DNA of 64,000 bases from Liquorilactobacillus aquaticus DSM 21051 (lineage in GTDB: Bacteria > Bacillota > Bacilli > Lactobacillales > Lactobacillaceae). The stretch spans positions 148,262 to 212,261 of the forward strand of contig NZ_AYZD01000015.1 of NCBI RefSeq assembly GCF_001436755.1, in the 5' to 3' direction. The notes under the pieces were generated by a model that ran no database searches, was not told the origin of the DNA, and worked only from the letters and a program-made list of their open reading frames with translations. Position 1 is the stretch's first letter. The number at the start of each line of letters is the position of its first letter. Made by a program: the position numbers and the translations under genes. Shown here piece after piece: positions 13,606 to 22,298 of this stretch.

Positions 13606-13646
13606 CCCATGAATAAAAATGCAATTCTAAGTTAATAGATCCCAAA

Positions 13647-14525
13647 TTAATCTTTAATTTGGCTCATTACTTCATCAACAAAGTTATCTTCCTTCTTTTC
13701 AATACCTTCGCCAACTTCATAACGGACAAAGGAGAGCACTTTGCCATTCTTTGAAGCAACATATTTACCAACAGTTTGATCAGGATCTTTGACAAACTCT
13801 TGATCAACAAGACTAATTTCTGCCAAGAACTTGTTTAAACGACCCTCAACCATTTTTTCAACGATTTTTTCAGGCTTGCCTTCATTTAAGGCTTCTTGGG
13901 TCAAGACTTCTTTTTCATGACTCAGTTCCTCAGCGGGAACTTGATCACGGTTGACATACTTGGGATTAATTGCAGCTACATGCATTGCAACATCTTTTGC
14001 AGTTGCTTCATCGGCACCCTCAAGAACAACTAATGTTGCGATCTTGCCACCCATATGCAAATATGCTCCAAAGTTTTGGCTGTCATTTTTCTCAGCAATC
14101 GTGAAACGACGCAAAGTAATTTTTTCACCGATGACCTGTGTTGCTTCAATGATTTCATCGTTCACAGTCCCATTGGCTGTTTTTACCTTCAATGCATCTT
14201 CAACAGTTGCTGGCTTTTCTTTCGCAACAGTATTAGCAATTTTTTTAACTAATTCTTTGAATTGGGCATTTTGAGCAACAAAATCTGTTTCTGCGTTAAC
14301 TTCAACAATTGCAGCCGTATTTCCAACAACTTCAACATCAGCCAACCCTTCAGCCGCAACTCGGTCACTTTTTTTAGCAGCTTTAGCAATTCCTTTTTCA
14401 CGTAAATAATCAACGGCCTTAGCCATATCTCCATCCACTGCAACGAGGGCTTTTTTAGCAGCCATCATTCCAACACCTGTTTTATCACGCAATTCTTTAA
14501 CTTGAGAAGCAGAAATCTTTGCCAT
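13647..14525 (-). CDS. tsf: Translation elongation factor Ts
   Basis: A 292-aa nucleotide-exchange factor for EF-Tu. The UBA-like N-terminus has [19 protein letters not shown], followed by the [12 protein letters not shown] motif. The core has [16 protein letters not shown], the EF-Tu contact. GGAGG lies before the ATG. It is downstream of rpsB with an intervening hairpin terminator, so it is probably expressed by partial readthrough. Confidence 0.97.
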   Translation of the reverse strand: MAKISASQVKELRDKTGVGMMAAKKALVAVDGDMAKAVDYLREKGIAKAAKKSDRVAAEGLADVEVVGNTAAIVEVNAETDFVAQNAQFKELVKKIANTVAKEKPATVEDALKVKTANGTVNDEIIEATQVIGEKITLRRFTIAEKNDSQNFGAYLHMGGKIATLVVLEGADEATAKDVAMHVAAINPKYVNRDQVPAEELSHEKEVLTQEALNEGKPEKIVEKMVEGRLNKFLAEISLVDQEFVKDPDQTVGKYVASKNGKVLSFVRYEVGEGIEKKEDNFVDEVMSQIKD

Positions 14526-14559
14526 ATCAATGGCCTCCTTAAAAGTTTTTTAATAAAAA

Positions 14560-14605
14560 CTGCCTCAAAACCCAAGGCCCTTAACGTGCCTAACGTTTGA
14601 GACAG
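14560..14605 (-). terminator. Internal terminator/attenuator between rpsB and tsf
   Basis: On the minus strand CTGTCTCAAAC pairs with GTTTTGAGGCAG across a ~22-base loop and is followed by TTTTTA. It probably stops part of the rpsB transcripts and sets the S2:EF-Ts ratio. Confidence 0.7.
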
Positions 14606-14617
14606 CCTATGTTTTAA

Positions 14618-15412
14618 CTATTCAGCATCTTTGGTATCGTTTTTGCCTTCAACAGCTTCTACGATGTCTTCAATTGAATCAGCTTTTTTAGTTTCGCCAA
14701 ATGAATTCTCTGTTAATTTTTCCTGATCTTCACCTTGATGAGCTTCAATAACAGCATCCGCCATCTTAGAAGTAATCAAGCGAACAGCACGAATTGCATC
14801 ATCATTTGATGGAATCTTAACATCAATTTCATCTGGATCAGCGTTTGTATCAACCATCGCAACGATCGGAATGTTAAGTTTACGTGCTTCCTTAACAGCA
14901 ATTCTTTCTTTGCGAGGATCAACGATAAACATCACATCTGGAATACGTGGCATATCTTCGATACCGCCAAGGAATTTTTCAAGACGTTCTCTTTGCTTAA
15001 TCAACAAAGCAACTTCTTTCTTGGGCAAGACATCAAATGTTCCATCTTCAGCCATTGCCTTGATTTCCTTCAAACGTTTGATACGTTTTTGAATTGTATC
15101 CCAGTTTGTCAAAGTTCCACCTAACCAACGATGGTTAACGAAATATTGACCAGCACGTTTTGCTTCTTCTTCAATTGCATCTTGTGCTTGTTTTTTTGTT
15201 CCAACAAACAGAATAACACCATCATCTTGAGCAGCATCTTTCACAAAGTTATATGCATTATCGATCAGCTTAACTGTTTTTTGTAAATCAATAATGTAAA
15301 TTCCATTACGTTCTGTGAAAATATACTTCTTCATCTTAGGATTCCAACGACGTGTTTGATGTCCAAAATGAACACCTGCTTCGAGCAATTGTTTCATGGT
15401 AATTACTGCCAT
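14618..15412 (-). CDS. rpsB: 30S ribosomal protein S2
   Basis: A 264-aa S2 protein, beginning [20 protein letters not shown], with [35 protein letters not shown] and [15 protein letters not shown]. The C-terminus is an acidic extension typical of lactobacilli. GGAGG precedes the ATG. First gene of the rpsB-tsf unit, with a structured leader and a clear promoter upstream. Confidence 0.98.
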   Translation of the reverse strand: MAVITMKQLLEAGVHFGHQTRRWNPKMKKYIFTERNGIYIIDLQKTVKLIDNAYNFVKDAAQDDGVILFVGTKKQAQDAIEEEAKRAGQYFVNHRWLGGTLTNWDTIQKRIKRLKEIKAMAEDGTFDVLPKKEVALLIKQRERLEKFLGGIEDMPRIPDVMFIVDPRKERIAVKEARKLNIPIVAMVDTNADPDEIDVKIPSNDDAIRAVRLITSKMADAVIEAHQGEDQEKLTENSFGETKKADSIEDIVEAVEGKNDTKDAE

Positions 15413-15535
15413 AATTTGTTACCTCCGATATTGTTTTGTTTTCCTCCCCTAGGCTCATCTGACAGAAGACTCGATACGAGCACCTTTCATGCCATCACGT
15501 AGAGTGTGAATTGTTGCCTACACAGCAACCTCTAA
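15413..15535 (-). promoter_or_regulatory. rpsB 5' leader, possible S2 autoregulatory RNA
   Basis: About 120 bases of leader lie between the predicted transcription start and rpsB. It contains the hairpin GTTGCTGTGTAGGCAAC (15513-15529) near its 5' end and further potential pairing around 15436-15490. Leaders upstream of rpsB can bind S2 for feedback control; that role is inferred here. Confidence 0.45.
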
Positions 15536-15536
15536 T

Positions 15537-15565
15537 ATTCTACCTTATTGTTGCTTAAAAAGCAA
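15537..15565 (-). promoter_or_regulatory. Sigma-A promoter of rpsB
   Basis: On the minus strand TTGCTT (15565-15560), a 17-base spacer, and TAGAAT (15542-15537). The -35 box lies inside the small palindrome GTTGCTTTTTAAGCAAC (15550-15566). Confidence 0.65.
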
Positions 15566-15598
15566 CTTCTATAATTAACAAAGTTAAATTCAAATTCT

Positions 15599-16588
15599 CT
15601 AAATAACTATTGTATCAGCTGTACCTGTTTCACAAACAGCTTTAGCACTATCAAGCGCAACGAAGACCATATTTTTAACTGCCGTTTCCGTGTAAAAGGC
15701 CACATGCGGCGTTACAAGAACATTATCAAGTTCCAGCAATTCGCTGAAGACCTTATCTTGCAACTCTTCTTCCCGCAAATCATGGTTAAACAGCGGGCTT
15801 TCATTTTCATAAGTATCCAAAGCTGCACCTGCAACTTGACCATTTTTTAAGGCAGCAATCAAATCGGGCGTATTAATAAGCGAACCCCTTGCCGTATTGA
15901 TAATATATACGCCTTTTTTCATCTTAGCAATGGTCTCAGCATTGATAAGATGATGATCCTTAGGAGTTGCCGGCATATGCATTGTAATGACATCAGATTG
16001 TGCAAATAATTCATCATAAGAAGAGACATACATTCCTTCCTTCTCTAACTCTGAATTTGGATAGACATCATAGGCAATGACTTTTGCTCCAAAACCGCGA
16101 TAAATGTTAATTGCTGCACGACCGATCCGACCGGTTCCAATGACACCAACAGTTAGCGAACGCAGCTCTTTTCCAACAAAAGGCGCCCAACGAAAATCAT
16201 GCTCTGCCACCTTGCGCCGGAAAACGGTTGTATTACGCAAAAGTTGCATTAATTGCGTGACTGAGAATTCAGCAATCGCATTTGGCGAATATGCCGGAAC
16301 ATTTGTAACCTTGATTCCATTGCTTTTTGCTTCTTCTAAATCAAGATTATCAACGCCAACGTTTCGAATAGAAAAGACTTTAACACCATTTTTGTTTAAC
16401 TTATCAAACATTTTATTTGGGAAAACGCCTGTTTGTAATGCAAGCACCCCGTCGTAACCTATAGTCCGATCTAGGGTATTCGAATCAAGCGCTCCTTTAA
16501 CCGTTTTGACTTGGATATCATTTTTCTTTTCCCAAGCTTCAAAATACTGTTGCTCATCCTCACGAGCGTTAAATGCAATAAACTTCAT
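15599..16588 (-). CDS. ldhD: D-lactate dehydrogenase (D-2-hydroxyacid dehydrogenase)
   Basis: A 329-aa NAD-dependent dehydrogenase reducing pyruvate to D-lactate, or a related 2-hydroxyacid. Seen: IRNVGVDNLDLEEAK and VPAYSPNAIAEF as in Lactobacillus D-LDH, the Rossmann VGVIGTGRIG, catalytic Arg in NTARGS, the Glu in DTYENES, and the catalytic His in VTPHVAFYTE. The ATG at 16588 has GGAGG upstream; the in-frame extension to 16645 has none. It stands alone upstream of rpsB on the same strand. The exact substrate (lactate or hydroxyisocaproate) cannot be fixed by eye. Confidence 0.88.
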   Translation of the reverse strand: MKFIAFNAREDEQQYFEAWEKKNDIQVKTVKGALDSNTLDRTIGYDGVLALQTGVFPNKMFDKLNKNGVKVFSIRNVGVDNLDLEEAKSNGIKVTNVPAYSPNAIAEFSVTQLMQLLRNTTVFRRKVAEHDFRWAPFVGKELRSLTVGVIGTGRIGRAAINIYRGFGAKVIAYDVYPNSELEKEGMYVSSYDELFAQSDVITMHMPATPKDHHLINAETIAKMKKGVYIINTARGSLINTPDLIAALKNGQVAGAALDTYENESPLFNHDLREEELQDKVFSELLELDNVLVTPHVAFYTETAVKNMVFVALDSAKAVCETGTADTIVI

Positions 16589-16727
16589 CGTGAACCTCCA
16601 ACTATATAATATATCTATAATACGGCGGCACAACTCCCACAGCATTCACTAGAATCCAGTGACAATTGCACGACTATCATTGTAACATGAACTCTAGCTG
16701 GGTTTAAACTTTTAGCTTGCCTCGTTT

Positions 16728-17054
16728 CTATGCAAACTTATCAGTTTTTCTTTTCAAGGACAAGAAAATATCATCATTTAGACCACAAGATTTCAAATAC
16801 GCAACTTTTTTAGCACGGCTCTGATGTTTAAAAGCATACTCTGCCTTCAAAGCCAGCGTTTTTTTTTGAAAAATCTCATAATGTATAATTTTAACTGGAC
16901 GTCTTTTTTTGACTCTGGTATATTTTGCTCCATGCCCGGTGTTATGAGCATGGAGCCGATGCTTTAAATCTGTGGTAAAACCTCCATACAACGTTCCATC
17001 CGCACATAACAAAACATAAAAAAAATACTTTTTAATCTGACTTTTTTCCTCCAT
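16728..17054 (-). CDS. GIY-YIG domain protein, UPF0213/YazA type
   Basis: A 108-aa single-domain GIY-YIG nuclease-like protein. Seen: FYVLLCADGTLYGGFTTD, with the family aromatic-Gly core, then HRLHAHNTGHGAKYT and a Glu-containing helix (KTLALKAEYAFK). Its cellular role is not known. The start ATG at 17054 has AGGAG upstream and overlaps the end of the methyltransferase gene by 23 bases, so the two are translated together. The same pairing (yabB-yazA) exists in Bacillus. Confidence 0.87.
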   Translation of the reverse strand: MEEKSQIKKYFFYVLLCADGTLYGGFTTDLKHRLHAHNTGHGAKYTRVKKRRPVKIIHYEIFQKKTLALKAEYAFKHQSRAKKVAYLKSCGLNDDIFLSLKRKTDKFA

Positions 17055-17787
17055 ACAAAATCTCCTGTACAAACGATCCATACTGATTATCTTCATTATA
17101 TACTGTTATTGGCGGCAAATAACGAATTCCTTGCTGTCGCCCGTCTTTAATAGCTTCAACCAAAATCATATTAGCCTCACGGCCCTTTTTAGGGTACACC
17201 AGCTGAATTTTTTTAGGAGCCAATCTGTTTTTCTGCAGAAGTGTCAAAAGCTCTAAAGAACGCTCTGGCCGATGAACAAAATAAGCTTTCCCATTCATTT
17301 TTAGCAAACCACTTGTAATTTTGACGATTTTTTCAAGATTAACTGTAATTTCATGACGAGCAATTGCAAAGTAAGGATTTTCATTTTTTTTACTATCATC
17401 CAAATTAGGAAAATACGGCGGATTACAGGTAACCGTATCAAAAGAATCCTTTTCCAAGTATTGATATGCATCAGCTAAATCAATATTCAAGACTTCCATT
17501 TGTTCGGCAAGCTTATTTAATTTGATACTTCGTTGCGCCATATCAGCTAAACGTTGCTGAATTTCAACTTCAACAATGCGAGCTTGTGTTTTGGAACTCA
17601 GAAAAAGGCCTACTGCCCCATTACCGGCACAGAGGTCCGCGATCCGACCATTCTTTTTCCTAACTGGTTTTGCAAAATTTGCTAGCAAAACCGCATCCAA
17701 CGAAAAGGAAAAAACTTCTGCACTTTGAATTATCTTAACATCATTTGAATATAACATATCAATTCTTTCATTTTCATTTAAACACAT
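17032..17787 (-). CDS. tRNA1(Val) adenine-37 N6-methyltransferase-like (TrmN6/YabB)
   Basis: A 251-aa Rossmann-fold methyltransferase. The SAM-binding loop is IADLCAGNGAVGLFL (~residues 45-60). The amino-N6 methyltransferase motif NPPY occurs in TCNPPYFPNLDD (~120). The family methylates A37 of tRNA1(Val) in E. coli; the Gram-positive YabB branch is assumed to act similarly. It starts at 17787 after AGGT, with an alternative ATG ten codons later. Divergent from plsC. Confidence 0.85.
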   Translation of the reverse strand: MCLNENERIDMLYSNDVKIIQSAEVFSFSLDAVLLANFAKPVRKKNGRIADLCAGNGAVGLFLSSKTQARIVEVEIQQRLADMAQRSIKLNKLAEQMEVLNIDLADAYQYLEKDSFDTVTCNPPYFPNLDDSKKNENPYFAIARHEITVNLEKIVKITSGLLKMNGKAYFVHRPERSLELLTLLQKNRLAPKKIQLVYPKKGREANMILVEAIKDGRQQGIRYLPPITVYNEDNQYGSFVQEILYGGKKSD

Positions 17788-17879
17788 TTTTTTACCTAAC
17801 CTTATTTAGACTTGCAACTAACTCGAAATTTATGCAATACTAATCACTGAAATATTTTAATTCAGAAAGGAATGTCATC

Positions 17880-18512
17880 GTGATGTTCTATTCATTTATT
17901 CGTGTTGTTGCACGCTGTTTTCTTTTTTTAATTCATGGTAATGCACATTATCAACATAAGGAGAAGCTTCCAACTGGTAACTATATTCTAGTTGGCCCGC
18001 ATCGGGCATGGTTCGATATGATTTATTTTGCACTTGCCGCTTCACCAAAGAAATTTTCCTTCATGGCAAAATCAGAATTATTCAAGAATCCAATTCTACG
18101 CTTTATTTTGGTTCATGCCAACGCTTTTCCTGTAGATCGCAAGCATCCAGGACCATCTGCAATCAAAAAACCAGTTAAATGGCTTAAACAGCGCGATCTC
18201 TCCTTAATTATGTTTCCATCTGGAACACGTCATTCACAGAAGCTAAAGGGCGGAGCACTGCTTATCGCAAAATTAGCTGGAGTTCCGCTTGTTCCAGCTG
18301 TCTACCAAGGACCTCCAACTTTTAAACAACTTTTTCTCCGTAAACGCGTAACGATCGCATTTGGAGATCCAGTGTACATCGGACGTAAGGATCGTCTGAC
18401 TGCTGAAGGACAGCAAAAGATTCTCAAGAAACTCCACGATTCTTTTGATGAATTAGATAAAGAAATTGATCCAACTTACCAATATATTGATCCTAAAACG
18501 TTAAAGAAATAA
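17880..18512 (+). CDS. plsC: 1-acyl-sn-glycerol-3-phosphate acyltransferase
   Basis: A 210-aa membrane-associated acyltransferase making phosphatidate from lysophosphatidate. The HX4D motif is in VGPHRAWFDM (~residue 41). Block III is FPSGTRHSQKLKGGA (~120), and VPLVPAVYQGP follows. The N-terminus is one hydrophobic helix. The start is GTG at 17880, directly followed by an ATG codon, with AAAGGA upstream. A bidirectional terminator separates it from yneF. Confidence 0.92.
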   Translation: MMFYSFIRVVARCFLFLIHGNAHYQHKEKLPTGNYILVGPHRAWFDMIYFALAASPKKFSFMAKSELFKNPILRFILVHANAFPVDRKHPGPSAIKKPVKWLKQRDLSLIMFPSGTRHSQKLKGGALLIAKLAGVPLVPAVYQGPPTFKQLFLRKRVTIAFGDPVYIGRKDRLTAEGQQKILKKLHDSFDELDKEIDPTYQYIDPKTLKK

Positions 18513-18517
18513 AAAAG

Positions 18518-18543
18518 GAGCTCCATAAAGGAGCTCTTTTTTT
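18518..18543. terminator. Bidirectional terminator between plsC and yneF
   Basis: GAGCTCC, a six-base loop region and GGAGCTC are flanked by A-run and T-run. It serves plsC on the plus strand and the convergent yneF on the minus strand; the yneF stop lies in its T-run. Confidence 0.88.
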
Positions 18544-18769
18544 ATTTCTTTTTCTTATTTTGTGCCTTCATTGCATTCATCATCTGATGTAGTTTCTTTT
18601 CTGATGGTTTTTGTCCCATTTGCAACATCATTGCTTTCAGCATATTCTCATCAATTGGAGGATTCTTCTTCAAGTAATTTTCCATATACTTGCGCGCTGC
18701 AAAAAAGCCGCCGGCAAAACCCACGATCAATGCAAGAATTGCAATAAGTACCCAGATCGTCGTTGACAT
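18542..18769 (-). CDS. yneF: UPF0154 membrane protein YneF
   Basis: A 75-aa protein with one N-terminal transmembrane helix ([19 protein letters not shown]) and a basic tail ([18 protein letters not shown], then [13 protein letters not shown]). This is the UPF0154/YneF pattern, conserved in Firmicutes with unknown function. The ATG at 18769 lies nine bases after AGGAG; the two preceding TTG codons are too close. It sits beside ynzC and lexA, as in Bacillus. Confidence 0.88.
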   Translation of the reverse strand: MSTTIWVLIAILALIVGFAGGFFAARKYMENYLKKNPPIDENMLKAMMLQMGQKPSEKKLHQMMNAMKAQNKKKK

Positions 18770-18857
18770 CAACAATTGCTCCTTTCAAGTCACTTCTTCT
18801 CTAATTTTACACAACTACCCTTAAAAAATAAAGGACATATCTTAAAATATAAAAAAA

Positions 18858-19106
18858 CTAATCATCACGCAATCCTTTTTTTCGTTGAATTTTTTTTACT
18901 TTTTCTGGTGTGACTTCTTTTCCCTTTTTATCGAAAACCTGCATCATCTCAATATTACTTCTGAATGTTTCACGAAAAAGTGCCAAGTATGTCTCCCGCA
19001 GGCTTTTTTGCTCTTCAAGTTCAGTTTGTGAAAGACCACTCGTTTTTTTCTTTTTGGCTAATTCATTAATACGATCAATCAACTTTTGTGGTATTTTTTC
19101 AGTCAT
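18858..19106 (-). CDS. ynzC: UPF0291 protein YnzC, SOS-neighbourhood small protein
   Basis: An 82-aa, highly charged helical protein: LIDRINELAKKKKTSGLSQT, then the YLALFRETFRSNI motif and a basic C-terminus. This is the DUF896/UPF0291 family. In Bacillus it lies in the SOS-induced yneA-yneB-ynzC operon next to lexA. Here it is directly divergent from lexA and shares its LexA-box region, so SOS control is likely. No yneA-like division inhibitor is present. GGAG precedes the ATG. Confidence 0.88.
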   Translation of the reverse strand: MTEKIPQKLIDRINELAKKKKTSGLSQTELEEQKSLRETYLALFRETFRSNIEMMQVFDKKGKEVTPEKVKKIQRKKGLRDD

Positions 19107-19186
19107 CGTTAGTTCACTCCTAGTTTCACTTTAATTTGACAAAGAACATCATACAAGAAACACAAGTGTTCTTCAAATAATCAACA

Positions 19187-19200
19187 CGAACATTTGTTTG
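19187..19200. promoter_or_regulatory. LexA operator (SOS box)
   Basis: CGAACATTTGTTTG matches the Gram-positive LexA consensus CGAAC-N4-GTTYG. It lies in the 153-base divergent region between ynzC and lexA, 60 bases before lexA. This is consistent with lexA autoregulation. Confidence 0.8.
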
Positions 19201-19259
19201 TAACTAAAACTCTTTTGTGCTAAAATCTAACTATTAACTTAGTAATTGGGGTGTCATAA

Positions 19260-19883
19260 ATGACAAAGGCTTCTGAAAAAAGGCAAATGGCTGTTCTACA
19301 CTTCATATATGAACGAGTCAACGAAAAGGGGTATCCGCCAACAGTTCGCGAGATCTGTCAAGCAGTTGATCTTTCTTCAACTTCAACGGTCCACGGACAC
19401 CTTGCACGACTAGAAAAAAAAGGATTTCTTCAAAAAGATCCAACCAAACCACGTGCAATCGAATTAACTGCGGCTGGTTTGGAAGCACTTGGAATAGAGG
19501 AACACGCAGATTCAATTCCAGTTTTAGGAACTGTAACTGCTGGAGCACCCATTCTTGCCGTTGAAGAAGCAACAGAATATTTTCCACTGCCGCCGAACAT
19601 AGAGTCAGCAAATGACCTCTTCATGTTAACCATACGCGGTAAAAGCATGATTAACGTTGGGATCTTAAATGGCGATAAAGTGATTGTCCGAAAACAGCGA
19701 TATGCCGATAATGGAGATATCGTAATTGCGATGACCGAGGAGAACGAGGCAACATGCAAACGTTTCTTCAAAGAAGATGATCATGTTCGTTTGCAACCAG
19801 AGAATGATTCAATGGATCCCATCATTTTGGATTCGGTTTTGATTCTTGGGAAAGTCATTGGTTTATATCGGAACTTCCTTTAA
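19260..19883 (+). CDS. lexA: LexA repressor
   Basis: A 207-aa SOS repressor. The N-terminal winged-helix DNA-binding domain spans ~1-70 ([20 protein letters not shown], then [13 protein letters not shown]). The self-cleavage site is the Ala-Gly in TVTAGAPI (~92). The catalytic Ser is in [11 protein letters not shown] (~130) and the Lys in [14 protein letters not shown]. The start ATG at 19260 follows GGGGTG. A LexA box lies upstream. It converges on recN through a shared terminator. Confidence 0.97.
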   Translation: MTKASEKRQMAVLHFIYERVNEKGYPPTVREICQAVDLSSTSTVHGHLARLEKKGFLQKDPTKPRAIELTAAGLEALGIEEHADSIPVLGTVTAGAPILAVEEATEYFPLPPNIESANDLFMLTIRGKSMINVGILNGDKVIVRKQRYADNGDIVIAMTEENEATCKRFFKEDDHVRLQPENDSMDPIILDSVLILGKVIGLYRNFL

Positions 19884-19902
19884 AATAGCACGTATTTATT
19901 AC

Positions 19903-19979
19903 AAAAACTAGGATTACATACGAGGCTGCTCAATAGCTTAAGAATTGTTGAGCGTCGACGTTACAATCCTAGTTTTTTT
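19903..19979. terminator. Large bidirectional terminator shared by lexA and recN
   Basis: AAAAACTAGGATT pairs with AATCCTAGTTTTT across about 50 bases, which contain an inner stem (GCTCAA/TTGAGC). Both strands end in T-runs. The TAG stop of recN lies inside the outer stem. Confidence 0.85.
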
Positions 19980-21681
19980 GTGTGTTTTTGTCCCGTTTTA
20001 CCTTTAATGCATTCGACATTTCTAATAATTCTTCAGCATGTTCAAGCGTTAGTTTAGTAATTGTTGTTCCTGCAAGCATACGTGCTAACTCATTTACACG
20101 TTCACGCGTACTCATTTTTTTAATAGACGTTTCCGTCCTTCCGCTTGCAGTAGTATGCTTAGCAAGGAAGTAATGATGATCACTGATAGCTGCCACCTGC
20201 GGCAGATGGGTAATGCACAGCACTTGAGAGTGCGATGCTATTTGACTGATTTTTTCAGCTATCGCTTGGGCAACACGGCCGCTAACCCCCGTGTCCACCT
20301 CATCAAAAATGATGCTGGTGACACCTTGAGTTTGTGCAAAAATTGTTTTTAGTGCAAGCATAATACGAGACAACTCGCCTCCTGAAGCAATTTTTGCTAA
20401 AGGTCCCATTGCTTCGCCTGGGTTTGTCTGAATATAAAACTCAACCTCATCTATGCCCTCACGCCCGAGTTCAACTTTCACACGTCTAAATTTGACTTCA
20501 AAAAGCGCTTTATCCATGAAAAGCTCTTTTAACTGCCGGTGGACATCTTTTTGCAGCTTTTTCGCCGCTTCATGACGTTTGCCTGACAATTTGTTTGCGA
20601 GTTGACTAGCTGTCTCAAAAGCAGTCTGCACAGCTTCTTTTTGCTGTTCACTGTTATCTTCAGTTTTTTGCATCTCGGATAACTCTTTAGAAATTTTTTG
20701 CTGATATTTAATAATCTGTTGAATTGAGTCACCGTATTTGTGTTCTAGCTGATGAATCAACTCCAACCGCTGAACAATCTCATTTAGACGATCTTCATCC
20801 CATTCCATCATATCTAGTTCACCTGATATTTCATGCGCAGCATCTTGGAGCGCATAGAAAGCATCTGCGAATCCTTCACTAATCGTACGTAGTTTATCTG
20901 AATAAGAAGCAATGTTGTTGAGTTCCTCCATTGCCCCTCCGATTTGACCTAACGTATCAGTTGTTTCGCCAGATAGTAACTGATAGCTTCTCAGAAGTGC
21001 ACTCCGAATAGTCTGATAATTTTCCAATTGATTTTTTTCAGCACTCAGTTTTTCTTCTTCACCCATCTTCAGATCAGCATCTTCGATCTCTTTAACTTGA
21101 AATTTCAGCATATCAAGTCTTTGTACCCATTCCTTTTCGTTTGCTTCTTTTTTCTTCAAAGCTGCTTTTAAAGAATTATACTTATGAAAAGCATGCACAT
21201 ACTGCTCCTTTAGCGGAACAAAAGAAGGAATATACTCATCAAGAAGAGCTATATGTCTGTCCGTTTTCATTAATTCTTGATGCTCATTTTGACCATGAAT
21301 ATCAATCAGTTTTTCACCAATTTGTTTGAGTACTGACAGGTTAACAAGAATCCCGTTTACTCGGCAGACACTGCGCCCACTACGATAGAGATCACGCTGC
21401 AAAATTAAGCCATCATCTTCAAGCTCTATTCCAAGTTCATTCAAAAGTACATTCAATTTATCATTCGGAGAAAGCGTAAAAAGCCCTTGCAGCATTGACT
21501 TGTTTGCACCTTTACGGATGAATTCCTGTGAAGCACGACCACCTGCTAAAAGCCCCAATGCATCGATCACAATTGACTTACCGGCTCCTGTTTCACCTGT
21601 CAAAACTGTCATTCCTGCCTGAAATTCGATATCCATTTTTTCAATAATCGCAAAATCCCTAATTGTGAGTTCCTGTAACAT
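19969..21681 (-). CDS. recN: DNA repair protein RecN
   Basis: A 570-aa SMC-like ATPase acting early at double-strand breaks. The N-terminal Walker A is GETGAGKSIVIDALG. A long coiled coil fills ~150-370. The C-terminal half has the ABC signature GGELSRIMLALK and the Walker B FDEVDTGVSGRVA. Length is normal for the family. AAAGGGA precedes the ATG. It heads into the shared lexA terminator and follows argR, as in other Firmicutes. Confidence 0.96.
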   Translation of the reverse strand: MLQELTIRDFAIIEKMDIEFQAGMTVLTGETGAGKSIVIDALGLLAGGRASQEFIRKGANKSMLQGLFTLSPNDKLNVLLNELGIELEDDGLILQRDLYRSGRSVCRVNGILVNLSVLKQIGEKLIDIHGQNEHQELMKTDRHIALLDEYIPSFVPLKEQYVHAFHKYNSLKAALKKKEANEKEWVQRLDMLKFQVKEIEDADLKMGEEEKLSAEKNQLENYQTIRSALLRSYQLLSGETTDTLGQIGGAMEELNNIASYSDKLRTISEGFADAFYALQDAAHEISGELDMMEWDEDRLNEIVQRLELIHQLEHKYGDSIQQIIKYQQKISKELSEMQKTEDNSEQQKEAVQTAFETASQLANKLSGKRHEAAKKLQKDVHRQLKELFMDKALFEVKFRRVKVELGREGIDEVEFYIQTNPGEAMGPLAKIASGGELSRIMLALKTIFAQTQGVTSIIFDEVDTGVSGRVAQAIAEKISQIASHSQVLCITHLPQVAAISDHHYFLAKHTTASGRTETSIKKMSTRERVNELARMLAGTTITKLTLEHAEELLEMSNALKVKRDKNTQKN

Positions 21682-21746
21682 CGAACCATCCCTTTGATCA
21701 TCTAAATTAACCGATAATCATAATCTTTTAATGACTAATGTAATTG

Positions 21747-22199
21747 TTACTCTGCCATATCTATTAATATTTTTCTAACTTCGTGGGTCTTCTCATTCGA
21801 AGCTGCAATGACTAACACCGTATCATCATCGCCAATCGTTCCAAAAATTTGTTCTAATTTGAGCTGATCAATTAAACTTGCTACTGCCGGACCATTTCCT
21901 GGTAAAACTTTAATCAAGAAAAATTCATTTTGAATTTTGGAGGAAACGTATGCATCTCGCAACGTATGCCTTAACTTTTTCTCCGCATCCATTTTTTTCT
22001 CTGTTGGCATACTGTATTGATAATTACCATCAAGTGAAGGCAACTTGATTAACTGCATTTCTTTAATATCACGTGAAATCGTTGCCTGCGTTACATCAAT
22101 TCCCCGTTCTCTTAAAAGTTTAACAATATCCTCTTGCCGATCAATACTATTTTGTTGTATTAGCGTTTTTATTGCTTTTTGTCTCTCTTGCTTTCGCAT
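21747..22199 (-). CDS. argR: Arginine repressor ArgR/AhrC family
   Basis: A ~150-aa transcription factor with an N-terminal winged helix (RQEDIVKLLRERGIDVTQAT, then ISRDIKEMQLIKLP) and a C-terminal oligomerisation/arginine-binding domain (GTIGDDDTVLVIAAS with the ligand-contacting Asp pair). The ATG at 22199 is preferred over TTG/GTG codons that sit on top of the ribosome site. It lies between recN and tlyA, the position of ahrC in Bacillus. Target genes are not in this window. Confidence 0.92.
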   Translation of the reverse strand: MRKQERQKAIKTLIQQNSIDRQEDIVKLLRERGIDVTQATISRDIKEMQLIKLPSLDGNYQYSMPTEKKMDAEKKLRHTLRDAYVSSKIQNEFFLIKVLPGNGPAVASLIDQLKLEQIFGTIGDDDTVLVIAASNEKTHEVRKILIDMAE

Positions 22200-22298
22200 T
22201 ACAGTCACCAACCTCTAAAATAATATTCGCATTTATACCTAATAATAGCCTATATTGTATAAATATTAAAGAATAATTGAATTTGAACTAAAGCCGCT

